Source of the DNA: Hyphomicrobiales bacterium
GTDB lineage: Bacteria; Pseudomonadota; Alphaproteobacteria; Rhizobiales; Xanthobacteraceae
Length of the DNA stretch: 62,954 bases
Assembly (NCBI GenBank): GCA_003169835.1
Contig: PNAI01000059.1
Coordinates: forward strand, 1 to 62,954
Direction: 5' to 3'
Every line of letters begins with the position of its first letter. The stretch's first letter is position 1. The notes beneath the pieces were generated by a model that made no database searches, was not told the DNA's origin, and worked only from the letters and a program-made list of their open reading frames with translations. The position numbers and the translations under genes were made by a program. Shown here one piece after another: positions 26,959 to 38,415 of the stretch.

Positions 26959-27972
26959 GTGGAAATAGCCATTTCGAGTACCAACATCACTCAAGTGCCT
27001 GCTGACTTTGTGGCTCTGAAATATGCCGACGGCTTTCATGGCGCGGATAAAGCCGTCGCAAAAGTCATCGGATTTAACGGATTTATTGCCCCCGATCAGG
27101 CCCGTTTCTGCAAGGGAACAGGCGTGGCCGCGGCGGAAGTCGTTTTTATTTCGGTTGGGGCGCTGCGTGATTTCAGATACGAGCGCATCCATGAGTTCGG
27201 CAGGCGAACAATCGAGCTCGTGCACCAGCATCAAAATCCTATCCGGCATCTTGCGCTTACGGTTCACGGACCGGGATATGGTCTCGATCTGGAGCAGGCT
27301 TTCCTTTCCATGATTGCGGGGATTATCGGCGAATCGAAGCGGGCGGAATGTGCGCTTCAAAAAATTACGGTCGCCGACTATTCAGAGCGGCGGTGCGACT
27401 AGCTCAATCGTATCCTTCAAGACCATCTGCACGAATTTGGACTTCAGCAAAGCGAGGGTCTCGTTACAGTCCCGGTTGCCGAAGCAACGGCGCCCGCCAA
27501 CAGTCACCGCAATGAGACAAATAACAGCACAAGTAACAGTATTGCCGAGTTCGGTGCGCGTGCGGAGGAAAAGCCACGAATATTTGTTGCAATGCCGTTT
27601 GCTGAAGAATTTGTCGATGAATTTGAGATTGGTTTCCATGAGGCCGCGAAGGAGAGCTCATTTATTTGCGAACGTCTTGACCTCGAAGCATTTACTGGCG
27701 ACATCGTCGAAAAAATAAAGACGCGAATTATCGGAAGCCACGGCGTGATCGCGCTACTAAACAGTCACAATCCCAACGTGTTTCTTAAAATTGGCTTTGC
27801 GCTGGCGCACGGGAAGCCTACGATTTTGGTGGCGAAGGAAGGCGTAAAGATGCCGTTCGACGTCAGCGCGCATCGGTGCATCCGCTATCGAAGCATTACG
27901 GAGTTACGCAAATTACTCAGCGCTGAAATTGCCACGCTGAAAGCAAAAGGAGTTCTGAAGAAGAATTCCTGA
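26959..27972 (+). pseudogene. Two-domain conflict-type protein (peptidase-M17-N-like + TIR/DRHyd-like) split by an amber codon
   Basis: GTG 26959 starts 147 codons, then TAG (27400-27402), then 189 more codons in the same frame with no other stop. The first part has FVALKYADGFHGADKAV, VVFISVGALRDF and LTVHGPGYGLD, which I associate with the leucyl-aminopeptidase-N-like domain found next to CHAT-type and other effector domains. The second has IFVAMPFAEEF, CERLDLEAFTGDI and NPNVFLKIGFALAHGKPTILV, a deoxyribosyltransferase/TIR-like nucleotide-cleaving fold. A catalytic Glu is expected where Lys stands (codon 277). G+C is about 50%. Probably a decayed defence gene; readthrough cannot be excluded. 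Confidence 0.6.
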
Positions 27973-28095
27973 GCACTACGCCCCAAATCCTGTGCACTCT
28001 GGGCGCCCGAACCCACAAGACTCCGTGCGCATTCTTTGCTGTAATGCCTCGGAGGCCGCCGTGACACGGAAGTGTTTGTATCGGGAGCGTTTGAA

Positions 28096-28530
28096 ATGTC
28101 CGCACACACGCGCCGCCATTTTTCCCACCGCGCCATCGGCGTAATAACGGCGACGCTGCTTTTGTTTCTGCCATCGCTCGCGCGCGCCGAAGACGCGCCA
28201 AAGTTCGACGGCAAATGGAACACCACCGTCACGTGCAAGACGGGCGCACCCGTCAAATTCGTGACCGAGGTGCAGAGTGGCGTGTTGGGCGGCCAGCAGG
28301 GCACCGAAGGCGCGCCGGGCTTCCTGCGCATCGAGGGAAAAGTCACGCCCGCCGGCGTCGTCCACGTCTATGCCAAAGGGCGCAGCGTCGCGGGCGATTC
28401 CGCCGGCGGCCGCGACATCCCGCCCGGCACCGAATACGGCTACTACATTCAGGCCAAATTTGAGGGTAAGGCGGGAAGCGGCAACCGCGTCGAAGGCCGC
28501 GCCTGCGCGATCAAGTTCGAGAAGAAATAA
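28096..28530 (+). CDS. Secreted hypothetical protein
   Basis: The 144-residue protein has a long signal peptide (hydrophobic core ITATLLLFLPSLA, cleavage near ARAED) and a small beta-rich domain beginning KFDGKWNTTVTCKTG and ending with a Cys in GRACAIKF. ATG 28096 follows GGGAG. The FDGxWxxxxxC start is seen in several exported alphaproteobacterial proteins of unknown role. Confidence 0.6.
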   Translation: MSAHTRRHFSHRAIGVITATLLLFLPSLARAEDAPKFDGKWNTTVTCKTGAPVKFVTEVQSGVLGGQQGTEGAPGFLRIEGKVTPAGVVHVYAKGRSVAGDSAGGRDIPPGTEYGYYIQAKFEGKAGSGNRVEGRACAIKFEKK

Positions 28531-28533
28531 TTT

Positions 28534-28731
28534 TCAATTCGTCACGTAAATCCACACCAAGCCCAGGCACAGTCCATATCCCACCGCAGCCCCGAGCGCC
28601 GCGCCCCAGACTTTGTGTGCGCGCAACCACAGCGCGCCGGTGGTCGCGCCGAGGATAATTCCGGGCGTGCCGACGATGAAATAGATCAGCGCGACGCTAA
28701 AGGGGTCGGAGAAAATGTTGATGTCGGACAT
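28534..28731 (-). CDS. Small two-helix membrane protein
   Basis: A 65-residue protein with two hydrophobic helices (about residues 12-34 and 42-63) and Gly-rich GTPGIILGATTGA and AALGAAVGYGLCLG. No family recognised. It is convergent with the secreted protein gene, stops three bases apart. Confidence 0.5.
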   Translation of the reverse strand: MSDINIFSDPFSVALIYFIVGTPGIILGATTGALWLRAHKVWGAALGAAVGYGLCLGLVWIYVTN

Positions 28732-28802
28732 GGGTGTTGAGTTTTCCGCGCTTGCGGAGCATAGCCTGATCGCGCTAGCGAAATAGGGGAGGGAGTTACA
28801 GA

Positions 28803-29639
28803 ATGCACAAACTTGTTTGCGCCGCCATCGTCCTGCTCGCCGGCGCCTCCGTGGCCCTGGCGCAGAACGCCAACCAACCGTCCCCCAAAGCCAAATCCCA
28901 GAAAGGCAAAATCGTGAGCACCGTTCCGCCTGACGCCGTCAAGAGTCTCGCCCCCACCGGCAAGCTTCGCGTGGCCATCAATCTCGGCAACATGGTGCTC
29001 GCGCAGGGTACGCCCGACGCGCCGGCCGGCGTCACGCCCGAGCTGGCCAAGGAGCTCGCCAAACGCCTGGGCGTGCCGTTCGAGCTGACCACCTTCGATG
29101 GCGCGGGAAAAGCGTTCGAAGCCGCCAAGGCCGGCAAGGTCGACATCGTGTTTCTCGCCATCGAGCCGGTGCGCGCCGCCGAGATCGCGTTCACCGCGCC
29201 CTATGTCCTCATCGAGGGCGTCTACATGGTGCCGAAGGATTCGAAGCTGAAGACTGTCGCCGATGTCGATCGCGAAGGCGTGCGCATCGGCGTCAACAAA
29301 GCATCGGCCTACGATCTTTTCCTCTCTCGCTCGCTAAAAAAAGCCACGCTGGTGCGCGGCGAGAGCGGCGTCGATATCTTTATCAAGGACAAGCTCGAAG
29401 CCGCGGGCGGCGTCAAGCAGCCGCTGGTCGCCTATGCGAAAACCAATCCGAACGTGAAGATCATGGACGGCCGCTTCATGGAGATCCAGCAGGCCATGGG
29501 CACGCCGCAAGGCCGCGACCCCGCCGGCACGAAATACTTGCACGCGTTTGTCGAGGAGATGAAAAAATCCGGCTTCGTCGCCGACGCGCTCAAGCGCTCA
29601 AATCAGCCCGACGCGGCGGTCGCCCCGCCGGCGAAGTGA
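28803..29639 (+). CDS. Periplasmic solute-binding protein (family 3)
   Basis: A 278-residue exported protein: signal peptide to VALAQ, then GKLRVAINLGN, the ligand-pocket-like FLAIEPVRAAEIAFTAPY and GVRIGVNKASAYD. This is the SBP_bac_3 pattern of ABC importers for polar amino acids. No permease or ATPase gene is adjacent, so it is an orphan binding protein here. It may deliver to a shared transporter or act as a sensor. The ligand cannot be deduced. Confidence 0.75.
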   Translation: MHKLVCAAIVLLAGASVALAQNANQPSPKAKSQKGKIVSTVPPDAVKSLAPTGKLRVAINLGNMVLAQGTPDAPAGVTPELAKELAKRLGVPFELTTFDGAGKAFEAAKAGKVDIVFLAIEPVRAAEIAFTAPYVLIEGVYMVPKDSKLKTVADVDREGVRIGVNKASAYDLFLSRSLKKATLVRGESGVDIFIKDKLEAAGGVKQPLVAYAKTNPNVKIMDGRFMEIQQAMGTPQGRDPAGTKYLHAFVEEMKKSGFVADALKRSNQPDAAVAPPAK

Positions 29640-29667
29640 ATTAGCGTCAGGAGAGATTTGCGGCTTC

Positions 29668-29829
29668 ACCTCTCCCCGCAAGCGGGGAGAGGTCGACTTG
29701 CGAGCGTATGCGCGAGCAAGTCGGGTGAGGGGGCGTCTCCGCGAGTCTGAGCTTTTCGAAACGCCCCCTCACCCGGCTCGGACCTTCGATCCTCGCCACC
29801 CTCTCCCCGCAAGCGGGGCGAGGGAGAAG
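29668..29829. repeat. Intergenic palindromic repeat (CTCTCCCCGC type)
   Basis: CTCTCCCCGC/GCGGGGAGAG forms a hairpin at about 29670-29691. An inverse partner of the inner segment (GTGAGGGGGCGT with ACGCCCCCTCAC) encloses the middle, and a second CTCTCCCCGCAAGCGGGGCGAG hairpin lies at 29800-29823. It is a multi-hairpin element widespread between genes in Hyphomicrobiales. Confidence 0.85.
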
Positions 29830-29834
29830 CGGGC

Positions 29835-30728
29835 TCACCACTTCCATTTGAAGCCGGCGGTGATGCTCTTGGCCGTGGTCGGCGTGCCGACATCGGTCAC
29901 CGTGGTGGTGACGTTGAGCCCCTCGAACAGCTTCTGCTCCGCGCTGATCTTGTTGCGCGTCTGGCGATCCAAGGTCGAGCTGGTCGTGCCGGCCGCGAGC
30001 GACGTCCCGGTAGACAGGAAGTTGAACTTCACCAGCCGGTCGTTGCTCCACACCTGCGCGGGCGGAGCCCCCGGCGGCGCCGTGCCTCCGGCCGCGGGAG
30101 CATTTGACAGGCCCCCGAGTGTCTCCGTCATCGCAAAAGTATTTTGCAGCGTGACGGAATATGAGCTGCCGACCGGAACCGAGCGGCTGATCGTGGTGCC
30201 GAACTTACTCTGCTCCTTGGCGGGATCGACGCGCGCATCGATCGAGGCGACGCCGGGCACCGTGACGGTAGCCCAAGTCGCGCGAAGGCCGTCGGTGCCC
30301 GAATTTTTATCCTTGCTGAATGGCAGCGGCCTGTCCGGCTGGTAGCTGACGTCCGGCGTCGGCGCGAGCCCGAATTCGGCGCCGACTTTGGCGTCCCATT
30401 CGAGCGGCAGCGGCTTCTTGACCGTGACGGCGGACGATCCGTCCTGCCTGTCGGTGCGGTTCCAATCGAAATCCTGCCCGGAGGCATTCTGCGATGACGC
30501 GCGTGGTATCGCCGGCCTCATCTCCATCCAGCGCGACGGATCGAAAGTCAGCGCGTCGCGCAACGCGGCTTCCGCTTCGGCGGAAAGTGGCGCGCCATTC
30601 GTGTCCATTCCGCTTGCGTCCGGCTTGGCGGCAGGATCGGCCAATGTCAGCGCGCACGATGACAGCAGCGCAACGAGCGCTGCGGCGTGCCGCGCGGCAT
30701 CGCGGGAAAAATTCCTCCTGCATCGCAT
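29835..30728 (-). CDS. Putative outer-membrane beta-barrel protein
   Basis: The 297-residue product has a signal peptide and then repeated amphipathic strands such as VGSSYSVTLQNTF and KSITAGFKWKW, ending in Trp. It has no domain that I can name, but the aromatic C-terminus and alternating hydrophobic residues suggest a barrel in the outer membrane. ATG 30728 is preceded by GGGGGAG. Its promoter region carries four short TGTGGC(A/G)G direct repeats. Confidence 0.6.
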   Translation of the reverse strand: MRCRRNFSRDAARHAAALVALLSSCALTLADPAAKPDASGMDTNGAPLSAEAEAALRDALTFDPSRWMEMRPAIPRASSQNASGQDFDWNRTDRQDGSSAVTVKKPLPLEWDAKVGAEFGLAPTPDVSYQPDRPLPFSKDKNSGTDGLRATWATVTVPGVASIDARVDPAKEQSKFGTTISRSVPVGSSYSVTLQNTFAMTETLGGLSNAPAAGGTAPPGAPPAQVWSNDRLVKFNFLSTGTSLAAGTTSSTLDRQTRNKISAEQKLFEGLNVTTTVTDVGTPTTAKSITAGFKWKW

Positions 30729-30964
30729 ATGGAGACTCCCCCTGCGTGCCGGTTCGGCGGGTGCGTTCGAATGAGCCCGCTTGTAGTGCTGCATCACCGG
30801 TTAAGCAATCGTTGTCCTCATGCCATTGGAATAAGGCGAGTCTTTGAAACTTTTGTGGCGGGGAAAATTGTGGCAGCCGAAATGTGGCGGGACAATTTAC
30901 TGCGATGAAAAATACGGCAGTGAAATTGTGGCAGCGCGCGACGGCCGCGCCAGCGTAGCGATAC

Positions 30965-33832
<2,868 letters not shown>

Positions 33833-33877
33833 CGCCTAAATATGGGGCCGCGCGGGTGGCGAGGGAAGGGCGAACCT

Positions 33878-34369
33878 TCAGTGCGCCGCGGCCATGCTCG
33901 AGTGAAATTTCTTCGCCGCCGAATAGATCAGCCACGCAAAGACCGCCAACACGATGATCTGCGCGATCGCGAACGGCGGCTCCCCCTGTGTTGGCGCCAG
34001 CGCATAGAACACGGGAATTTTGCGAAACGCCTGCACGACCGCCACGAACGCATCAAAATAGAAAGCGACCACCATGCTGACGGCAAAAATCCAACGCCAA
34101 GCTCCCGCGAGACGAAAGACATAAAGTCCTAGCACTGCCAACCCCAGCGCGACCAGCGACAGAATGCCGACGACGTGTGACGGCATGAACGGCGATTTGA
34201 AGAAGAATCCCGTCACGCAGGTCAAGATTCCGGTGACCAGGAAAATAACGGTCCACATATTCGAATTTCGAGAGTGAATGAGCGCGGCCAACACGGGAAA
34301 TCCTGTCGCCAGCCAAATGAGACTCAAAATCGTGTGAATCGTCGTGAATGTGTCGAAGCCTGTCTTCGT
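33878..34369 (-). CDS. Hypothetical four-helix membrane protein; start codon ACG or altered
   Basis: A ~163-residue membrane protein with four helices (around LSLIWLATGFPVLAAL, WTVIFLVTGILTCV, VVGILSLVALGLAVLGLYVF and AQIIVLAVFAWLIY). A strong AAGGAGG (34380-34374) is followed by CATC and then ACG AAG ACA GGC. An ATG in place of that ACG (34369) would be the natural start, so I place it there. The first standard ATG inside the frame would cut off the first helix. It is the last gene after aqpS, 101 bases downstream. Function unknown. Confidence 0.5.
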   Translation of the reverse strand, partial: TKTGFDTFTTIHTILSLIWLATGFPVLAALIHSRNSNMWTVIFLVTGILTCVTGFFFKSPFMPSHVVGILSLVALGLAVLGLYVFRLAGAWRWIFAVSMVVAFYFDAFVAVVQAFRKIPVFYALAPTQGEPPFAIAQIIVLAVFAWLIYSAAKKFHSSMAAAH

Positions 34370-34470
34370 GATGCCTCCTTGACGTCCGCCGCGCGTGATT
34401 CCAGCGCGAAACACACTGCAAAGCAAGTGTCGGCCGTTTGGTGGCTGTGACGATTTGCTTTGCGTTGAAA

Positions 34471-35127
34471 TCAGTTGCGCCACAGCCAGCGGCCGATCGC
34501 CACAGCCGCGCACATGCCGACAAATTGGGCAGCGATGAATGCCACGACACCGCTGGGCGCGATGCCGGCAAAAGTGTTGGACAATGAACGGGCGATGGTA
34601 ACGGCGGGATTCGCAAAGGACGTGGATGCGGTGAACCAATACGCCGACGTGATGTAAAGGCCGACGGCGTAAGGAATTGCCGAAGGCATTCGCGCCGCGC
34701 AGCCGAAGATCGTCAGCAGCAAACCGAGCGTTGCCACCGCCTCGGCGAGCCATTGCCCTGGACCGCTGCGAATGTGCGCTGAAACCTGCAGCACCGGCAG
34801 CTCGAACATCAGATGCGCCGCCCAGACGCCAACCATCGCGCCGAGGACTTGAACCGTGATGTAAACCGCCGTCGTCCGCCAGGGGAGATCGCCGCGCAGT
34901 GTGAACGCAACACTTACAGCGGGATTGAAATGCGCGCCTGACAGTGGACCGAACACCAAGATCAATACGGTAAGAATGGCTCCCGTCGGCAGCGTATTGC
35001 ACAGGAGCGCAAGCGCTCCGTTACCGCCCGCAAGGTTCTGCGCCATGATGCCGGAGCCGACCACGGCGGCGAGCAGAAACGCCGTCCCCAAGAATTCGGA
35101 AAATGCGCGCTGTGCGAGCGACGGCAT
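34471..35127 (-). CDS. aqpS: Aquaglyceroporin of the ars operon
   Basis: A 218-residue MIP channel with six helices and both pore motifs, HFNPAVS and FANPAVTIARS. In an arsR-arsC operon this corresponds to AqpS of rhizobia. There arsenite made by ArsC leaves the cell through the channel down its gradient, replacing an ArsB pump. The start shares one base with the arsC stop (TGATG). The assignment rests mostly on context; a glycerol or water role is the alternative. Confidence 0.85.
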   Translation of the reverse strand: MPSLAQRAFSEFLGTAFLLAAVVGSGIMAQNLAGGNGALALLCNTLPTGAILTVLILVFGPLSGAHFNPAVSVAFTLRGDLPWRTTAVYITVQVLGAMVGVWAAHLMFELPVLQVSAHIRSGPGQWLAEAVATLGLLLTIFGCAARMPSAIPYAVGLYITSAYWFTASTSFANPAVTIARSLSNTFAGIAPSGVVAFIAAQFVGMCAAVAIGRWLWRN

Positions 35128-35654
35128 CAGCTTTCTTCCCGCGCTTTTGCGGTTGCGCCTTCGTCCCGCCCGATGTCCTTCAGCTTTTGTTGCAGACTGA
35201 GCCGATCGAGGCTTGCGAGCGGCAGCGCTGTGAAAATTTCAATGCGCCGTAACAGCATCCGGTAGGCGTTGCTGAATGCCAGCGCGATCTCGGCCTCGGA
35301 CCCTCTGGCCGCTGCAGGATCGGGGATGCCCCAATGCGCTGTCATCGGCTGGCCCGGCCAGACCGGACAGGTTTCACCGGCGGCGTCATCGCAAACCGTG
35401 AACACGAAATCGAGCGCAGGCGCGCCGGGCTTGGCGAATTCGCTCCAGGATTTCGAACGAAATCCGGATGTGTCGTAGCCCAGCCCCTGCAGCAGCCGAA
35501 CCGTGCTGGGATTGACCGCGCCCTTCGGCTGGCTGCCGGCGCTGTAGGCGCGAAACTTTCCGCTGCCGACTTTGTTGAGGATGGCCTCTGCAATAATCGA
35601 GCGGGCCGAATTTCCCGTGCAAAGAAATAGCACGTTGAAGACGCCATCAACCAC
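35127..35654 (-). CDS. arsC: Arsenate reductase, LMW-phosphatase type
   Basis: The 175-residue enzyme has the P-loop LCTGNSARS with nucleophilic Cys12, the general-acid region SWSEF and DFVFTVCDDA, plus a second Cys in GETCPVWPG. It reduces arsenate to arsenite in the cytoplasm using thioredoxin or glutaredoxin. It overlaps arsR by eight bases and aqpS by one, so all three should be co-translated. Confidence 0.9.
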   Translation of the reverse strand: MVDGVFNVLFLCTGNSARSIIAEAILNKVGSGKFRAYSAGSQPKGAVNPSTVRLLQGLGYDTSGFRSKSWSEFAKPGAPALDFVFTVCDDAAGETCPVWPGQPMTAHWGIPDPAAARGSEAEIALAFSNAYRMLLRRIEIFTALPLASLDRLSLQQKLKDIGRDEGATAKAREES

Positions 35655-36021
35655 GGACGCGCTCCCGTTTTTTGGCGGGTACGCAGCAGGTCAGCTCAGC
35701 GATGAGCGGTGCGCAGATTTCGGCCCGGCCGCCGCAGCAATCCCGCATCAGAAACCCGACGAGCGAACGAAATCCCTCCAGCTTTACACCGAAGTAAACA
35801 GTGCGGCCCTTGCGGCGCATGCCGATCAGCCCTGCGCGCGCCAGCACCGCAAGATGCGTCGACATTGTGTTGTGCGGCACCTTGCACGCCCGGGCGATTT
35901 CCCCGGCCGCGATTTCATCCGGGTGGACTTTTATCAGCCGCCGGAACACGTCGAGCCGCGTCGGCTGCGCCAACGCCGTGAGGGTTTCGATTGCGCGCTT
36001 ATCATCCATATGTCGGGACAT
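35647..36021 (-). CDS. arsR: ArsR-family arsenite-responsive repressor
   Basis: A 124-residue winged-helix repressor: recognition region VPHNTMSTHLAVLARAGLI and wing RRKGRTVYF. C-terminal cysteines at 95, 96 and 103 (RDCCGGRAEIC) match the arsenite site of the Acidithiobacillus-type ArsR; two more lie at 112-113. Arsenite binding should release it from the operator. The first ATG (36021) lies inside a palindrome that may be the operator; an in-frame ATG four codons later is possible. Confidence 0.88.
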   Translation of the reverse strand: MSRHMDDKRAIETLTALAQPTRLDVFRRLIKVHPDEIAAGEIARACKVPHNTMSTHLAVLARAGLIGMRRKGRTVYFGVKLEGFRSLVGFLMRDCCGGRAEICAPLIAELTCCVPAKKRERVRG

Positions 36022-36031
36022 ATCGACATAT
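36008..36031. promoter_or_regulatory. Candidate ArsR operator at the arsR start
   Basis: ATATGTCG (36008-36015) and CGACATAT (36024-36031) form an 8-bp inverted repeat with an 8-base spacer, overlapping the arsR start codon. The A+T-rich dyad fits an ArsR dimer site. No binding data; the position inside the start region is unusual. Confidence 0.45.
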
Positions 36032-36114
36032 TATGACGCCCCTATGACAGTGGCAAGCGGTGCAGCGCCGAAAATCACAAAAGATTTGCAATGTGACCGG
36101 CCGACCGGTCTCCG

Positions 36115-38298
36115 TCACTGCGCCAATACGACATCGCCCACCAGCGACGAGTGATCCCACGGCACCTGCTTCTCCTTGGTGGCGGCAATTACGTCGGCGC
36201 GCACGCGGCGCATGACCGTCGTGATATCGGCCCCGGGCATGTCGATATACTTGAGCAGCGCCGTCGTGAACGGACTGTTTCGTCCCTCGCCGTCGAGCGC
36301 GACGTTTTCGGGCTGCGTCGCGTAAGCAATCATCGTGCCGATCGCGCTCTGAATCGTGGCGAGCCCCTGTCCCACGCTCGTCGATCGCGTCCCCAGCGAG
36401 CGGGCCAGGCTGCGCGCCAGCGGATTGTCGCGGCAGGCATCGAGCAACACGATGTTGACCCGCTTCTCCGCCTCCATCTGCGCCAGCACGACACCGACAT
36501 CGACCGCATCGAGCGCAAGGTCGCCCGGCCGCTCCAGCTTGGCATCGATCGGCACGAGATAGTTCTTGCCGCCGACCTGCAGTCCGTGTCCGGCGTAGAA
36601 GAACAAGGCGAGGTCTGCGCCGTCGAGCTTGCGGCCGAATTCGCGTATCACGTCGTCCATCCCGCGGCGCGTGACGTCGGTGCCCGCGACCACGTCGAAG
36701 CCGAGCTTGCGCAATTTCGCCACCATATCGGTGGCGTCATTGCGCGGATTGCGCAGCGGCGTCACCGCGGAATAGTTGCTATTGCCGATGACCAGCGCGA
36801 CCCGGTGGTGGAATTCACCCGACGTCACGGCTTTGACCGGATCGGCCGTGCTGCCGGTGACGCTGGCGACATTGGTATTGGGAGCTTCGTTCGTCGTCGC
36901 GGCGGTATTGGGAGTGACGCTGGCAATCGCTGCGGGCGCCTGCTCTTCACCCAAGCGCATGAACAGCTCCGCGACGTCGCTCCGCAATGTTGTCGCGGCG
37001 GCGATGTCGGCGTTTCCGCCGCCCACGTCACCCTTGCGCTGTTTCGCCATGCCGCGACCATAGAGCGACTGTGCCCGCTTCGGATCGATCCGCAGCGCCG
37101 CGTTATAATCGGCGATAGCGTTGTCGAGCTGGCCGAGTTTGAAATAGACGAAGGCGCGCGTCCCCCAGGGTTGCGGATTGTTCGGCTGGAGTTTTACCGC
37201 CTCGTTGCAATCGGCAAGTGCCTCCTGCGCCTGCCCGATGGTCGCGCGCGACAGACAACGCCCGGCATATGCTAAGGCGCTCGGTTCGAGCCGGATCACC
37301 TGGTCAAAATCGGCAACGGCACGCTCGAATTCTCCCTTGCTGGAATAGACGTTGCCGCGGCTGTTGTAGGCTCTCGCGAGGTTCGGGCTGATTCGGATCG
37401 CCTGGTCGTAGTCGGCGATGGCACGGTCGTAATCTTTCTTGAGGTAAAAGGTATTGCCGCGGCTGAGGAACCCGAAAGCGTAGTTTGGGTCGAGCTTGAT
37501 CGCCTGATCGTAGTCGGCGATGGCGCGGTCTAATTCCTTCTTGGCGTAATAAATATTGCCGCGGAAGTTGAACATAAAGGGCTGGTTTGGATTGATCCGC
37601 AGCGATTCATCCAAGTCGGCGATGGCGCGGTCGTAATCTTTCTTGGAGAAGTAGGCATTGCCGCGATTGTTGAAGACGAAGGCATTTTTAGGATCGAGCT
37701 TGATCGCCTGATCGTAATCCGCGATGGCGCGGTCATAGAGACCCTTGCCGCGAAAGGCGTTGCCGCGATCGATGAAGGCGCGCGTGTGACTTGGGTTGAT
37801 CCGGATTGCCTGATCGAAGTCGGTAATGCCGCGGTCGATCTCGCCCTTGGCGACCAGCGCCCCCCCGCGGTTGCTGAAGAAGACCGCGTCGCTCGGATTG
37901 AGCTTGATCGCCTGGTCGTAGTCGGGAATGGCGTGGTCGTAGTCTTTTTTGGCCCAATAGGCGTTGCCGCGGCCGTTGAAGGCGAAGGCGAGGCCTTTCG
38001 GGTTTTCGCGTCCCGATTGGATGACCGTCGTGCAGCCGCTGATGCGCAGATCGATCGCGACATTGCCGCCCTGGTTCTTGCACCATTCCCAGGCTTGAGT
38101 TTGTTGCGGCGTCTGTTGTTGGAGCGGCGCGCGCTGCACCGGTGCCTGCTGCACCGGCGCCTGTTGCTGCGGCGGCAGGTAGACCGGCGGCCGCAGCACG
38201 GGTGGCCGATGCGGCGCGACATATTGCGCCGGCGCCTCGTCGGCAAAGAGCACCGTCAAAATGATCGCGAGCGAAATGACGTTCGTTCGTGCCGGCAT
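36115..38298 (-). CDS. Secreted TPR protein with C-terminal caspase (C14) domain
   Basis: The 727-residue protein has a signal peptide (to APAQY), a Pro/Gln-rich linker and about ten TPR units of the (Y/D)RAIADYDQAI type, with very similar neighbours. A spacer follows, then a caspase-like domain: VALVIGNSNY, FFYAGHGLQ (His571) and VLLDACRDNP (Cys622). The dyad is intact. The protein should act in the periplasm, with the repeats presenting partners or substrates. ATG 38298 follows GGGGG; the longer frame starts before the signal sequence. Substrates are unknown. Confidence 0.85.
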   Translation of the reverse strand: MPARTNVISLAIILTVLFADEAPAQYVAPHRPPVLRPPVYLPPQQQAPVQQAPVQRAPLQQQTPQQTQAWEWCKNQGGNVAIDLRISGCTTVIQSGRENPKGLAFAFNGRGNAYWAKKDYDHAIPDYDQAIKLNPSDAVFFSNRGGALVAKGEIDRGITDFDQAIRINPSHTRAFIDRGNAFRGKGLYDRAIADYDQAIKLDPKNAFVFNNRGNAYFSKKDYDRAIADLDESLRINPNQPFMFNFRGNIYYAKKELDRAIADYDQAIKLDPNYAFGFLSRGNTFYLKKDYDRAIADYDQAIRISPNLARAYNSRGNVYSSKGEFERAVADFDQVIRLEPSALAYAGRCLSRATIGQAQEALADCNEAVKLQPNNPQPWGTRAFVYFKLGQLDNAIADYNAALRIDPKRAQSLYGRGMAKQRKGDVGGGNADIAAATTLRSDVAELFMRLGEEQAPAAIASVTPNTAATTNEAPNTNVASVTGSTADPVKAVTSGEFHHRVALVIGNSNYSAVTPLRNPRNDATDMVAKLRKLGFDVVAGTDVTRRGMDDVIREFGRKLDGADLALFFYAGHGLQVGGKNYLVPIDAKLERPGDLALDAVDVGVVLAQMEAEKRVNIVLLDACRDNPLARSLARSLGTRSTSVGQGLATIQSAIGTMIAYATQPENVALDGEGRNSPFTTALLKYIDMPGADITTVMRRVRADVIAATKEKQVPWDHSSLVGDVVLAQ

Positions 38299-38415
38299 GA
38301 TTCCCCCAAAGATGAAACTTCCGAACACGGGTGAGGGCGACTATAGCATTGGCAGGCCCCGCCAGGCTATGCCCGCCGGGGTGGGCCGAATGCTGCATGG
38401 CGGCGATCTGAAGCC

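Noticed and set aside
29668..29829. Possible CRISPR or transposon ends
   Set aside because: Hairpin composition and arrangement match a common intergenic palindromic repeat; there are no spacers or transposase.
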